A stretch of 64,000 bases of DNA, taken from assembly GCA_019137255.1 (NCBI GenBank), contig WPDH01000120.1:124001-188000 (forward strand), in the 5' to 3' direction. A program made the translations under genes and the position numbers. Numbering within the stretch: position 1 is the first letter of the stretch; each line of letters opens with the position of its first letter. The DNA comes from Corinectria fuckeliana (taxonomy: Eukaryota; Ascomycota; Sordariomycetes; Hypocreales; Nectriaceae). Positions 20,801 to 32,990 of this stretch are shown here, piece after piece. Below the pieces are notes generated by a model. The model had not been told where the DNA came from. It did not search any database and saw only the letters and a list, made by a program, of their open reading frames with translations.

Positions 20801-23800
20801 ACTGTAACTGCAACTGCAACTGCAACCCCACCACACTCAGTTCCCCAAGCCCCTCCGTCATGATACGACACCGGCTTCTCGGGCAAAGGGGTAGAAGCCA
20901 GGGCAGACTGAGGACCCAACAAAGACAACATGGTCAGGAAGCGTAGAGGCGGATTGGCATCGTGAGTCGCGAAACAACGGGAAGCATGCCGAGACCCATG
21001 ACGCCACGATGATGGCCCGTCCCAAGCCGGCGCTTGTTGGGACGCGGGCGGAGGTGAACAGCCCACGGTAACTGGATGGGCGCAATGTCCCCTGCGCCTC
21101 TGCCTGCCTGCCTTGGAGAAAGTATCCGCGGACAGCCGTTTGCTGTGGTGTGCATGGGGGTGAGGCATTTTCTCGCCCCGTCTGAAAGCCAAGCAAGCGC
21201 CATCCCGCCGTGCCATCGGTAACCCGTGCTTTCGCGCAACCCACCACGCACGCTACTTTATCACCAGAAGACGAGGGGGGTCCCGCAACGCCGTGCTATA
21301 AGCGGGCTTAGCGGGTTCTGGGCCATGAGGATTAGGGGAGTTGGGGGAGGAATGCCCCGTCGGACCGGGACAGGGTCCGCCAAGGTCTGGGGGAGACCTG
21401 TGCATCATCGCGACCGTGCAGCGCAGGCCGGAGGGGTGGATGGGCTGCCGGGTGGTCGATGAGAAACGAGGGTGAAGGCGCGGTCTTGGTGATGCGAACT
21501 TCTTTGGAGCTTGTACTATGTAGCAAGGTAGAGGGGGTAGGCGAGTGGGCGACAATCACCTGATGTCGCGGCTCTGCAATCGCGATGCCTTGGTTGTCGT
21601 GTTCCCGATGGTACCTTTAGACAGGTCTGCTGTGGACTCAACTAGCCCGGTGATAGGTAGGCGAGGAGGGAGCTTGCGAGGAATAAGCTGCGACGCGATG
21701 CGATGCGATGCGTGACATCAAGACGCCAACCAACAAGGCCTGGTGATAGGAACATACCCGTCCTCAACTGCAACAACTGCAGCAACGAAGCCTCGTCAAG
21801 CCCGACCCAGCGCTAAAGAAGCACCGGGCTGACGGCCAGTGCCGAATGATGGCGACTCCGATGGTTGATGGTCCCATCTCTGCCCATCCAGATAGTGAGC
21901 CACCCGGCAGCGACAGGCCGGGACGTGGGCGTGGACACGCTCGTGCGCATCCGCCACCTCCCATCCTTCTTTTTACGAAAAAGAAACGCGTCTGGCCCTA
22001 AGGAACAAGTCCAGATGTCGCCATGGCACGATGCTCGTGGCCTAGACTGCGCCAATCTTGGTAGCGCGCACCCTCGAATCCATGTAACCGGGAAGAGGAG
22101 GGTTGAACGAGATGGGGGGTGGGCGAGATAGATATCCGGTAAGCTAGATGGTTAGGTAGATAGATATCAAGATAGTCATGCCGGCAACTAGCAAGGCCGT
22201 GCGAGGGCTAATCGAAGCCTATTTGGTCCTGCCGTCGCGGTCCAAGAGAACGTGGTTGCCGTAGTTGGATGTTGAAGCGCCGAATGTCGTGATATCTCGT
22301 AGCCCCTCCCTCGGTTGCGTCCTCCTCATTCGCCATCCATCTGATTTTAGATGTCCGACCTGAGGTGTACGAGGTGAAGTTACGCGGACGTGCGGATAAG
22401 AATACTCCCGGCTTCCAAGTCGCACCGCAGCTGAAACGCGATTGATAGATCTCTCAAGGAGGGCGCGCCACGAGGGGTTTTAGGGATCTGAATGTCATGG
22501 GGGCTGGTTTGTCTGGCATGCTGGTTAGCTTTTCCACGAGAATGTCCTCCTCTGTGGCAGCAAACAGCTCGTCAACCCGGAACCCGACGGCAGGTCACGG
22601 GGCAGCGCCGAAAAGGCAAAAAGGGAGAGTGCTGCATGTTGCAGGTTACAGAACAGAACCTCTTCCCAGTTCCGCTTGGACGCCCTGGACTTGCGCATGC
22701 ACGCGGTGACGATGTGAGTGGGTTGGCTCCCCAGAAGCGAGCCAGTGACGCGGCCGGGGAATGAATGCATCGAGGGTGCGTGGGGGCCACGATGGAGACG
22801 ACAGGCTCCTCGAGGTCATTGGGGTTCGGTGTTGGATAAGTCTTGGCAGATGATGGCCAGCGTCTTCAGAGCTCGATGTTGGCTGGCCATGATGACCTCA
22901 GACCGCGTAGCACAGCTCCGCGTGCTTCGTAGATAGCCCATCATCATGAACCTGTGTACCCTGGAGGACAGCTTTTAAGCTTGGCATTATGCATTTCGCT
23001 GACAGGCGCCACGCATAGACTGTCCTGTGCTTCTCTGTCGCATCTGGCCCGCCGAGTGTCACTGCTCGTCTACCCCGACCTCTTTTCCAGACCCCTTGTG
23101 TCGCACACAGCTGCTGTAGGTGTAAGTCAGGTAGGTGCCTTGCATCGTGGAGGCTGTGGGAAGAAGCTGCGCGGATTTCGTGGCAGCACCGCCTCGTGCT
23201 GGACAGCAACGTTCGGCTTGTGTTCCGGCAAGGGGAGTCGCGGATGCGATGCTGAGAGCCGGTTGGACTGAGGCCACAGGTGTCTGCGTCTGTCTCAGCA
23301 TTTGTGTGACTTGTCGTCCACGCGTCGACGAGGGAGCAGCAGCGTTTTAGCCTTGTTGATGCAAGGCTGCATGGGCATCAATGCACCTTGTGTTCCCCCG
23401 GCTGAGCCCTCGAGTCGCCGTGTCAGCACTGTAAATGAGGTCGCAAGGCACATCGCGTCTGTAGATGGCCATCAAGCCTCCAGGGGAGCACGAACGGGCG
23501 CTTCGCCATAGACGTGCGCTAACGAACGACTATTATGTAGACTAAGCTATTCGGCTCCTGGCATTGCCAAATCCCGCCAAGCATGTTGCGATAGTCAAGA
23601 AGATTACAGAGAAGGAAAGTGACAGACCGAGGCCGCGGACCTAAAAACGGCCATGCCAATCCATCCTCATACGGCGAGAGAGGTCAGAGAGCTTGTCTTG
23701 CTCGCCAGGGGGGCTCACGATGCTTGGATTGGATGCACATTTGTGTGTGTGAAGGAAAGGTGGGCTACCGACGTAATCGTACCTCCGTGATCCGTACTCC

Positions 23801-26800
23801 GTACCGCAAGGAGGGATCCGAAGCCTGTTCGTTCCCCACTGCGACCTCGGGAACGCAGGTTATTCTTGCTGACGCATGGGCTGGGGTACGGTATCAACAG
23901 CATCGTCAAATCCATTTGCTCCTCGAAACGAGGCGAGCACGAACGCCTTGGCGACTTACAGATCATCGCCATCTGGCGTTTCTGCCAAGCCTGCCAAATT
24001 GCAAAGTCGTCGTCAGTCACCGGAGACAAGCCATTGATCGCCGTGCATCAGAGTCGAGCGCTGTGCCTTTTGTGGCTCATCACTGTGGGCGTGCGTGTCT
24101 CTCATGCCAGCCAAGGAGAGCTTGGACGCAATGTCAGCGAAGGCTTTCCCACAACAGCCACCCGGAGAAAGGGCGGACGAGTGAGCGTGGGTGAGGTGAG
24201 ACACCAGCGCTGGGGGTGTGCCGTGGGATTACTACTATGTACATAATACACGGTACATACGTAGTATGTAGGAGCATCTCCACCCTCTGGGGCACATATG
24301 ACGCAAACATGCCCGTGGTCGAGCATCCCTCCCTGCTCGCAGAGGCGAGGAGCAGCGGAGCAGCGATTGGTGCGAGTGGATGGATGGGTTGAATGGGGAT
24401 TGTGGAATGGGTCCAGATGCCGTCCCGGACCGGTTCTTGGGAGCGGGCGTGACCTCTCCGTACACGATACTTGGTCAACAACAGCACGGGATCGTCTCAA
24501 CGACGGAGCCCCAGCCGCTGGAGGCGCTTGGCGCTTGATGGCAGGGGAAGAAAGGATCGGCCATGTTGGGGGATGTGCAATGGTGACAAGTGATGATCTG
24601 AGATCTTCAACATCACATCCCATCCCATCCCATCGCTCCGTTTCCACTGTACGTATGCACATGGACGGTGCTCGGAGTACCGGCCACCGGACGGACCGCA
24701 GGTCCCTGAGATGAATGAATTGGCCGAGATCTCTCCCAGGGTCATCTCCATCTAAGCAGGGGGAAGACCGACAGGCTTGGCGTCAGGGTATCGAGGGCAG
24801 GACAGTGTGGAACCGACCGCCAGACTGTGGCACAGCGTTGCCCCTTCTTTCGCAGTTTGGTTGATTAATAGAAGATCACATTTGGCTGGTGAGTTGGCGG
24901 TGGTAGTTGATGATGATCCTCACGGCTAGCAACAATAAACTACGGTCAGATTCATGAAGAAAGATTAAGCGTTCTTAGGCGACCGGGATTGCTGTTGGAC
25001 AATGAACCCCAGGATATGGAAGTGGGCTCTCCATTTTTCAAGGTCCGGTCCTCCAGCTAATGGGAAAATAGCTGCCAATGCACACACGCCCCCTCGCCGC
25101 CTCGCGATGCGTTGTGCGAGGTACGTAAATACCGCTCGTCCTGCTTATCTCGAACGGGGGGCCCGCGGGCCGGATGCAAAAATCGATATTAGAATTCAAG
25201 CTTACTTGAAATAATCTACAACGGCCGCACAACATGTCTCGGCCTCACTCGATGACGGAGGACCAATTGCCCCTTTGCCAGTAGGGGAACGGGAGACAAC
25301 AAGATTGTACACCGTCAGCGTGTGATGTTCACACGTCTGCGACAAGGTGTGGGGACGAGGCGAGTTTATTTCGAGCTCAGGTACGCAGCTGTCGCAGACT
25401 CGCAGGTGATGAACAGCGCAGATGCGGATTTAAGCTACACAGCCGCCTCTTTGCGGGCATTCCTTCAAGGATTATCGCCGTTGGGGATGAATAAGTGACG
25501 CTCAACAGCAACAATTGATCGTCGCGAAACGCAAGCACATACGCCGCGCCATGGCAGTCGTCGCAACGAGAGAGGCTTGGCGACGACGACGACACTGCGG
25601 CTGCGACGATGCTACGTAGCAAATAAGTGATACAAGCACAGTGACAATTCAAGCGGACGGGGACAGTGTATGGCGGGTGAGCTCTCATCTCTCAGCGCTC
25701 TGGGGCTCTTTCTGCAGGGGCTTGGTTTCTCCGCTAGTGAGGCCGGCGCGGTGAAGCAGTCGTTGTGAAGGTATTGACGTATTGACGGGTCTTGGCCAGC
25801 TTGAGGCTTAAGGCTTGAGTGAGAGAGAGGGTCCCGCTCCGGCGTCAATGTCGCATTGGCAGATGCGGCCATGGACAATGTGTGCCGGTTTTCGGGCCAT
25901 GTCGCGCAACGGATGAAAGGATGCGGCGCGCGACTTTCGACTCTGATGGGAAGTGGGCGGCGAGTTGCAATAAACACCAGCCAATCAATCCCAGCCGCCG
26001 TTTCCTTCTCCGTTTCCGGCCCCGTCCCCGTTCGAAGATAGGTAGCACAAAGCAGACTCTTGCAGCGGCGCAGGAGATAAGTAATCAGCGCGCACGCAAC
26101 CCGGGCATGTGGATTTGCCTGCCATCAACCATCCGACGAAATTTCCGATACAGCCGCTCGAGGGCAGTCGCCTGGCAGCTACTACCCTCTAGACGGTTAG
26201 TTATTGGGGACACTGGGCTGGTCCAGGATGGTTCTGTGGTCCCTCCCGCCGCGCCGTTGCCGACTGTACCGAACATCCCAATCAAGCTGGAGCTTCGAGG
26301 GCGGTTGACGCGGTGGACGACGGACGGTGGATGGGGGGGGGGGAGGGCTTGCAGTGTCAATCCCCCATTCGCAGTGGACTTCCGCGCAGTGGACTGGACT
26401 CTCGAACACGCTAGAGAGAGGTGCCTATCGTTAATTTACCCTGGGCTCCATCTTGTTCTGCTCCCCTTCAGCGACTCCAGCGACCTCTCCACTGCTCGAC
26501 TTGACTGCCTCGGCCTGGCGTGAGCTGGCAGTCGTGTGCGGGTACAACATGGATGTGTTGCACTGAATGCTTGTGGGGCAGACGCATTGCATCAGCCAGC
26601 AGTGACACAAGCAACGCAGTGGACGCAGTGGCTTGCTCGGCGTGCTGGGGCTGGCTGAGTTCGTTTCTGGGGGTTGGAGACTGGGGTTTTGCGCCCAGGG
26701 CCGGCTTGTCTGTTGCGGACCGGGCTCGCTCGACTGGGCTCGAAGGCACACGAGCGAAAGAAGCAGTGCTCGGTAGCAGTGCGGAAAGCACTCTGGTTGG

Positions 26801-28480
26801 AGAGGCCCTTTGAGACTCGTGGCCACCGCCCGGTCTGGCCCCAGCACCGCAGTCACAACAGACGTCTGGGTCCCTTGATGTCTGGCTGCTGATGAGCTTT
26901 GAAACGGACGTAGACGGCTGCGACGGCGGGTGCGAGGTTTGGTGTGCCGCCGGACGTCCGGCCGGGCATCAGGTGGCAAGAGCGGGATCTACCCGGGGCA
27001 CGCCGCATGAGATGGGGGCATCGCATTGCATCCCACCAGGAGGCCAGACGAAGTAAGACAAGCCAAGGCGAGGTGAGACAGACGCGAGTTCAGGGAGAAG
27101 AGCTTCAACATCGGGCAAGCAAGTCCATGCCTCATAGATCCAACCGGTGAAGTGTCCGCGTTTCCAACTTGTCATAGTGCGTGTGGCTTGGCTAACCGGT
27201 GTCTGTGGCAGGGTCTCGGGGAGACTCTACGGCCTGGAATTGTGCGGTCCCCAAGACGGGAATAAGGTAGAGGATGAAACCGAGATCACCAAGACACATG
27301 ACGGCCATACATAAAGTACCGAGACAGCGTAGCATTAAGGCGTGGCACCCAGGCGAGGCAGACTAGTTCTGCAAGTTGAGATGATCAATGAATTGGCTGG
27401 GCCCAGCTGGTTGGAACGCGGCAAAGGTCGGTCAAAGATCAAGGATTGGCATTTATCCAGACAAGCTTGAGCGAGGCAGCAGGCGCTTAAACGGCACATG
27501 GAGATGGGGTAGAGTCGTAAATAGAGAGAGGGTGCCATTGTCAACTGTCAGGCACTTGTTCAGTCACAGTGCAGGAAAGAGTGCGAGATCGAAAATGCCC
27601 CGGACGGATCCAGGTTCCAGGGGTCGCCTCCTTCGGGCGAATCGCATGGGCGCACAGTCCACCGGCCGATTGGACCAAGGGGGGTTCTCCACACGGGGTA
27701 CCAGCGCCATGCCTCGCAACAACTTGGTGCTCCGAACTTGGCAATTTGCAGCGGCATGCGTTCTACAGTGGGAGGCAGTGTGCACCACGAGGCCATGCAC
27801 ACGCAAGCTGCAGGCCTGCATACGCAAGCCATATAGACAGAGAAGGGAAAAAGGGCCTCGAGGCGAGTTGGGAGTCTCTTCTTGTTGAGGAGAGAAGAAG
27901 AATGCGTCTTTAGGGGACCGCCCTAGACCTTTCCAAGAACCCCCCTGTGGGGTGCTCGGCACCGTGCGAGGCCAAGACCCAAGGGACCTGCACTGCACGT
28001 CCGTCTGTTAGTGAGAGGCAAATAATAAGAATAGGGAAAAATATGGGGGTCTCGGTCGCCCTGAAGAGCCAAGTTTAGCAGACAGGGGAGAGAGGTTGAG
28101 CTTTGAGAGGCGAGGGCTGTACAGGCCTTGAAGACTGGAGACGCGTTTGTGAGGCGGGCAAGAAAGAAATGGCGCACTGTGCATCCACCGCAGGCCGACC
28201 ACGCAATTCGCTCTCAGCATCCATCCATCCAGAGAGTGCACACTCACACGCAGGAATTGATGAAGAACAGCAGCAGCAGGAAGAAGAAGAAGGATAATCC
28301 ACTCTGCATCTTGTCTTTCGTCACACACACACGCACACCCCACCTCCCGCGTCCCAACACTTGCATTGGCCTGGCTTTTAGCCTAGCGTTGCGTGGTGCA
28401 CCTACGGTCAAATGGCTGCTGGGCTGTAGGTGATTTACAGATTTATTCGTACACCCACTGCACTGCACCCCACCTCGAAC
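17873..28480. other. Ten-kilobase region without a supportable gene
   Basis: Base composition is ordinary to GC-rich, so stops are rare and many frames of 60-200 codons exist on both strands, but they are mutually overlapping and low-complexity, and none shows a domain. Short tandem patterns occur, for example CGTCAGTGATGT twice at about 19,165-19,192, an inverted ACTAATACTAA pair at about 19,345/19,405, AACTGC units near 20,797-20,825, GCGATGC units near 21,690 and an 11-G run at 26,333. There is no RIP signature. I see no tRNA or rRNA. Confidence 0.4.
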
Positions 28481-29698
28481 AAGTTTTCACCCCCCCCCCC
28501 CCCTCTTTCAAGTCAATCGTTCCCCACGCCCACTTAACAGGAAGCCAGCGAGACGGCGGAGCGCGGCTTCATTCATAACTCTCGTAGCGGTTCCCCCACC
28601 CCCAGCAGAAACGGAGAAACACAAAATAGAGCTGCGCGCTTTTTTCTTTTCATTTCTTCTAGCACTCAAACTTATCTCGTTGCAGTCCTGCTTCCTCTTG
28701 TCCCCCTTCTCCTCCTTTGTTCCTGTTTCCAATTCTTCCAATCCGGGTTTGAAAGACGCTCCATTGTTGAGTTCTTTCCTCGTCGCTTCCTCACCCGTGC
28801 TTCTTGAACGAGGGCATCCAATTTCATGCGTCCGCCTCCTCTCCCCCCTCCACCTCCTCGCCTTCTCGTCCGTCCTCTGCTGGATTCCCGTATCCAAGCT
28901 TTGAGCCCGGCCTCTTTGTAGTATCCAAGGAGACCGCGACAGAAGGAAGAGCGAGCGAGCGATCGAGCAATTGTCTAAACGCCTCACTCGACAAACTGGG
29001 AGGAAATCGAGCATCCATTCAACTAACACGGACCGAACTTGGACATCACCACAACACAACACAACACATCGATCGAAATACCTACGACAGCAACGAGCCA
29101 GACATTCAACACGCAAGCACAAGGACCAATTCCACCTGGTCAACCTTGACACAACTTGGCAACATCAAGCTTTCCGCACAACAACTATACCAGCACCAGC
29201 TTCGGAACTGCCGTCGAATCGGCCTCATTTTTCTCTACCAGTTCTTGTCCATCACCCCTCCTCGGACAAGCCAACAGCGATTCGACCAACCGCTGGCCTG
29301 AAGCAGCCTGCTGAATCAGTCAAGTGCTCTTCTCTGCATCTAGTGGTGTGTGGCCCTATCCCCGTGGTCCCTCGCCGCTCCCGGTGACCGGCCCTCTCCC
29401 CCAAGCACCGCCCATCGTCTCCTGTACCGCCGGAGCCTCCAGTACTTACCTGGAAGCGCTGCTGTACCCCCGTCCACTACTTAGCAGCTAGCGGATGCCC
29501 CCACTGGAAACCCCTTCCAAACTCGGCAAGCACCTAGGCCTATCCAATCGCACCCACCGTTCATCAGCGCCCACATCGCCATTCAGTGATCGGCTTTCAG
29601 CGCTACCTATCCATCAGGAATTAGCACCTGACCCTGCGCCTTAAGCGACCGAAAGCGAACCGCGAAGCCACGAACCAGCCCAGTCAATCTCCATCAGC
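28481..29698 (+). promoter_or_regulatory. Promoter and long leader of the HRK1/HAL4-type kinase
   Basis: A 14-C run (28490-28503) is followed by CT-rich DNA (28,630-28,900) and then CA/AC-rich DNA with ACAACACAACACAACACATC near 29,050, the usual order of fungal core promoter then 5' leader. If transcription starts near the CT-rich block, the leader is close to 1 kb and contains several upstream ATGs, including frames of more than 100 codons (28971-29387). Long leaders with uORFs would allow translational control; this is inference. Confidence 0.45.
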
Positions 29699-32600
29699 AT
29701 GGCGGCACTCTCGGGCCCAGGGATGCTTGTGGCTCCCCACCAACACCAACAGCATCAGCAGTCGGCTTTGCTTGACTCAGCAGGTATGGACCTTCTCTTC
29801 TCTTTGTCGCGTTGTCCCTTGTTTAGACTGCCCGTTTCGGTTTGCCTCTGTCCCATCTTTTGGTAATCAATCAATGAATGTATGACATGGATGATGGCAT
29901 GCCCCCCCTTTCTCACCCTCGCCCTCACCCTCGCCCTCCCTCCACACCCATTCAGTCATGTCACCTTTGTCATCAGGTCACTCCAGTAGTTTCCAGCTCG
30001 TTCGTTCGGCATCGCTTCGGAGGGAGCATCTGGCCTCGCGCGTTCGCGTCTTGCCTCTGCTTCCCGACGGATCTGATGCCGGGCGATGGATCGTGGAATT
30101 GGCGACGTGACGTGACTTGATTCGACTTGATACGTGGGGCCCGGGCATCGGCGCGCTGTCGAGGTGGTTTCGAGGGTAGCAACCGGAGCTGGAAGCTGAA
30201 GCTGGAACTGGAGCGTTCCTCGATCCGTCCATAACGCATCCAGCATCCAGCCTCCAAGCAGCCGGACAGCCGTCCAACCGCCCAACCGCCAAGTGGTTCA
30301 TCTCGAGGCCCCAGTATTGGCATTGCCAGAATTGGCCTAATAGGCCAGCCTCCAAGCCCAGCCAATCCACCATCGTCATCGCGCCTCCCGCCTCCACACC
30401 TATCCACGGGCATCTCCCTCGCTCTTGGAGACTTGGAACGTGGAACTCACGAACGTGTCGGTGACTGGAGCAAGGCTTCCAGTCGCTGATTCGTTCCCTC
30501 TTCCCCTTTTATTTTTAAATCTTTGGACATCCCTTCCCCCTACCAAGCCCTGCCTGGTCTCTGCCCTGTCGGCCCTGTCTGCCCTGTCGGCCCCGTCGGC
30601 TCTGCTACTGCATCATTGATCATTCATTCATCAATCAATCCAAACCCTTGCTTGCCCTGGGCCTGGGCCCGGCTCTTGCCTTGCAGCTCTGCCTACCTAG
30701 TTTGCTAGTCAACTAGTCTCGTTCCTTCTCTTGCCTTTGCCTTTCCCCTGCTTAATCCCGCGCCCACTCATTCTCATCCATCCGTCCATCCCCATCCTCA
30801 CCCCCATCCCCATCCCTGTCCGCTGACGTCTCTTCTTCGCGGTCGCCTGCAGATAAAAGCGCCGCTGCTCCTCCGTTGCGCACCAACTCCGACAGCAGCT
30901 TCCTGACTGCTTCTTCGCCTCGCGGTTTCTCCACCGACCTGACCGACTCAATTCTCGAGGAAGGCGGCGAGTCTGGCAGCGAGTCCTTTGTCGAACCCAT
31001 AACTCCCGTCAGCCGCCACTCCCAGGACTTCACCCTCCAGAGCCAGGACCTCGCCGAAATCCAAACCTTTCAGTCCTACCAGGCCATATCCGTCTCCTCC
31101 TCGGCGCCCATCCCCATCCCAGGAGCCAAATCATCCGGCCTTTCTACTTCACCCTCAAAACCCAACTTCTTCTCCACCTCGCAGGTCTCTTCCCGTCGCG
31201 CCTCCGGCACCGAGTCCACCACCCCGAGGGCCACCGATACCGACGTCACTTCCACCGGCACGCCGCTCTCTCGCCGCTCCACCCGCGGTTCGACCTCGAG
31301 CTTCAAGCGTACCATGTCGTCGTTCTTCCGTCGCACTACTTCTTCAGCCCAGATTGCCAGAGAATCTGCCATTGTCGACTCGGCCCCTTCCATCGCTTCG
31401 GGCGCTTCCGAGCCGGCCCCCACCGGCCAGCCCCGTCACAGCCACTCCCGCCGCTTCTCTATGAACCGCTCCAGAGACACTACCCGCTCAAATTCCCCTC
31501 CGTCTCCCACCTCTGCCCTCGAAATGGTACAAGCTACCCATGACCACCGTCCCGCGAGCGGCAATACCCCCGCGGATCCCGATTTCACAAAGAAAAACCG
31601 CGCTTCTACCGGTCTGACCCTGCGTGGCCGTGCCGTCAACTTCGTCGGCCGCGGAGGAGGCCGACCCCAGCAGCTTCGCCGCCGGGCTAGCAGCTTTGAT
31701 GGTGGCAGCCGTCCCGGCACCCCCGTCCCCCCTAAACGTGAGCACGACGACGAGACCTACCCCCCCGAGCGATTGCCTTGGCCTCTGCCTCCGGACTCTG
31801 GTACCGGCGCCAAGGCCCGACGCATGAGTCTGAGCCTCCCAGATGACTTTGCTGTCGATGTTGCCGAGCTTCAGAACGAGTTTGAATACCAGAGCAAGTT
31901 CCTCGGTCGTCACGGCAAGCACCTGGGCAAGGGTGCCGCCTCCAAGGTGACACTCATGATGCGCAAGGGTTGTCCCGATGAGCTCTATGCCGTAAAGGAG
32001 TTCCGGGGCAAGTCCAACCGTGAGAGCCAGCAGGATTACGAGAAGAAGATCAAATCCGAGTTCAGCATTGCCAAGAGTCTGCACCACCCCAACATTGTTG
32101 AGACCATCCGCCTCTGCACCGACCACGGTCGCTGGAACCATGTCATGGAGTATTGCTCCGAGGGCGATTTGTTTAGCCTGGTCCAGAAGGGCCACCTCAA
32201 GGGCGAGGACCGCAAGAAGGACCGTCTCTGCCTCTTCAAGCAGCTGATCCAGGGCGTCCAATATCTCCACGCCAATGGCATCGCCCATCGCGATATCAAG
32301 CTCGAGAATCTCATCATCACTAAAGACAGCAAGCTCAAGATCACCGACTTCGGCGTCTCCGAGGTCTTCTCTGGAACTCACCCAGGCCTGCGAGAAGCCG
32401 GCGGACAATGTGGCCGTAACATGGGCGAAATTCGCCTGTGCTCTCCCGGGATCTGTGGCAGCGAGCCCTACATCGCCCCCGAGGTCCTGGAGAAGAAGGA
32501 CGCATATGACCCCCGACCCCTGGACGTTTGGAGCTCAGCCATTATCATGATCTACCTCACCTTTGGGGGTGCCATCTGGTCTCGCGCCGAGAAGGGCAAC

Positions 32601-32990
32601 GCCCACTACGACAAACTGGTCAACGGCTGGAACAACTGGAACGCCAAGCACCCCGAGCCCGACGCCTGTATCACCGAGACCGACTACCCCAAGTGTTACG
32701 CTCTAGATGTTGGCGTCACTCCACCCGCCCTCCGCCGTCTGCTCCTACAAATGCTCAACCCGGATCCCAAGAAGCGCATTAGCGTTGAGGGAGTCATCAA
32801 CAACCGCTGGATGAAGAATGTCGAGTGCTGCCAGGTCGAGTCTTACGACGACCCAGCGCTTGTGATTGACGCAACTAAAAACGGGACCACCAAGAACGGT
32901 GCCAAGAAGATCTTCTGCCACAATCACCTGCCCCCGAAGAGCAGCGGATCCCACTCGCTAGGCAAGATGCCCGGTCAGCCGGGCTATTGA
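29699..32990 (+). CDS. HRK1/HAL4(SAT4)-type serine/threonine protein kinase
   Basis: Exons 29699-29783 and 30853-32990 encode 740 residues. Exon 1 gives MAALSGPGMLV plus a His/Gln-rich stretch; the phase-1 junction (GTATGG donor, CTGAC branch, CTGCAG acceptor) continues in frame as DKSAAAPPLRTNSD. Residues about 40-375 are Ser/Thr/Pro-rich and probably disordered. The kinase domain spans about 378-684: glycine loop LGKGAASKV, Lys in YAVKEF (about 409), HRDIKLEN (about 506), DFG (about 526) and APE (about 569), all intact. The C-terminus ends KMPGQPGY, which I associate with this fungal subfamily. In yeast, Hal4/Sat4 and Hal5 stabilise Trk potassium transporters and Hrk1 activates the plasma-membrane H+-ATPase, so a role in cation homeostasis is expected. 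The gene looks intact. Confidence 0.92.
29784..30852 (+). other. Unusually long first intron of the kinase gene
   Basis: At 1,069 nt it is over ten times the usual length for this genome's other introns. It contains a CCCTGTCGG-type tandem block at 30,561-30,605 and CCATCC-rich DNA before the acceptor. Both splice sites are canonical, and the two exons join in frame, which supports the model. Confidence 0.75.

Noticed and set aside
31488..32408. 306-codon minus-strand frame
   Set aside because: Antisense shadow of the kinase main exon.
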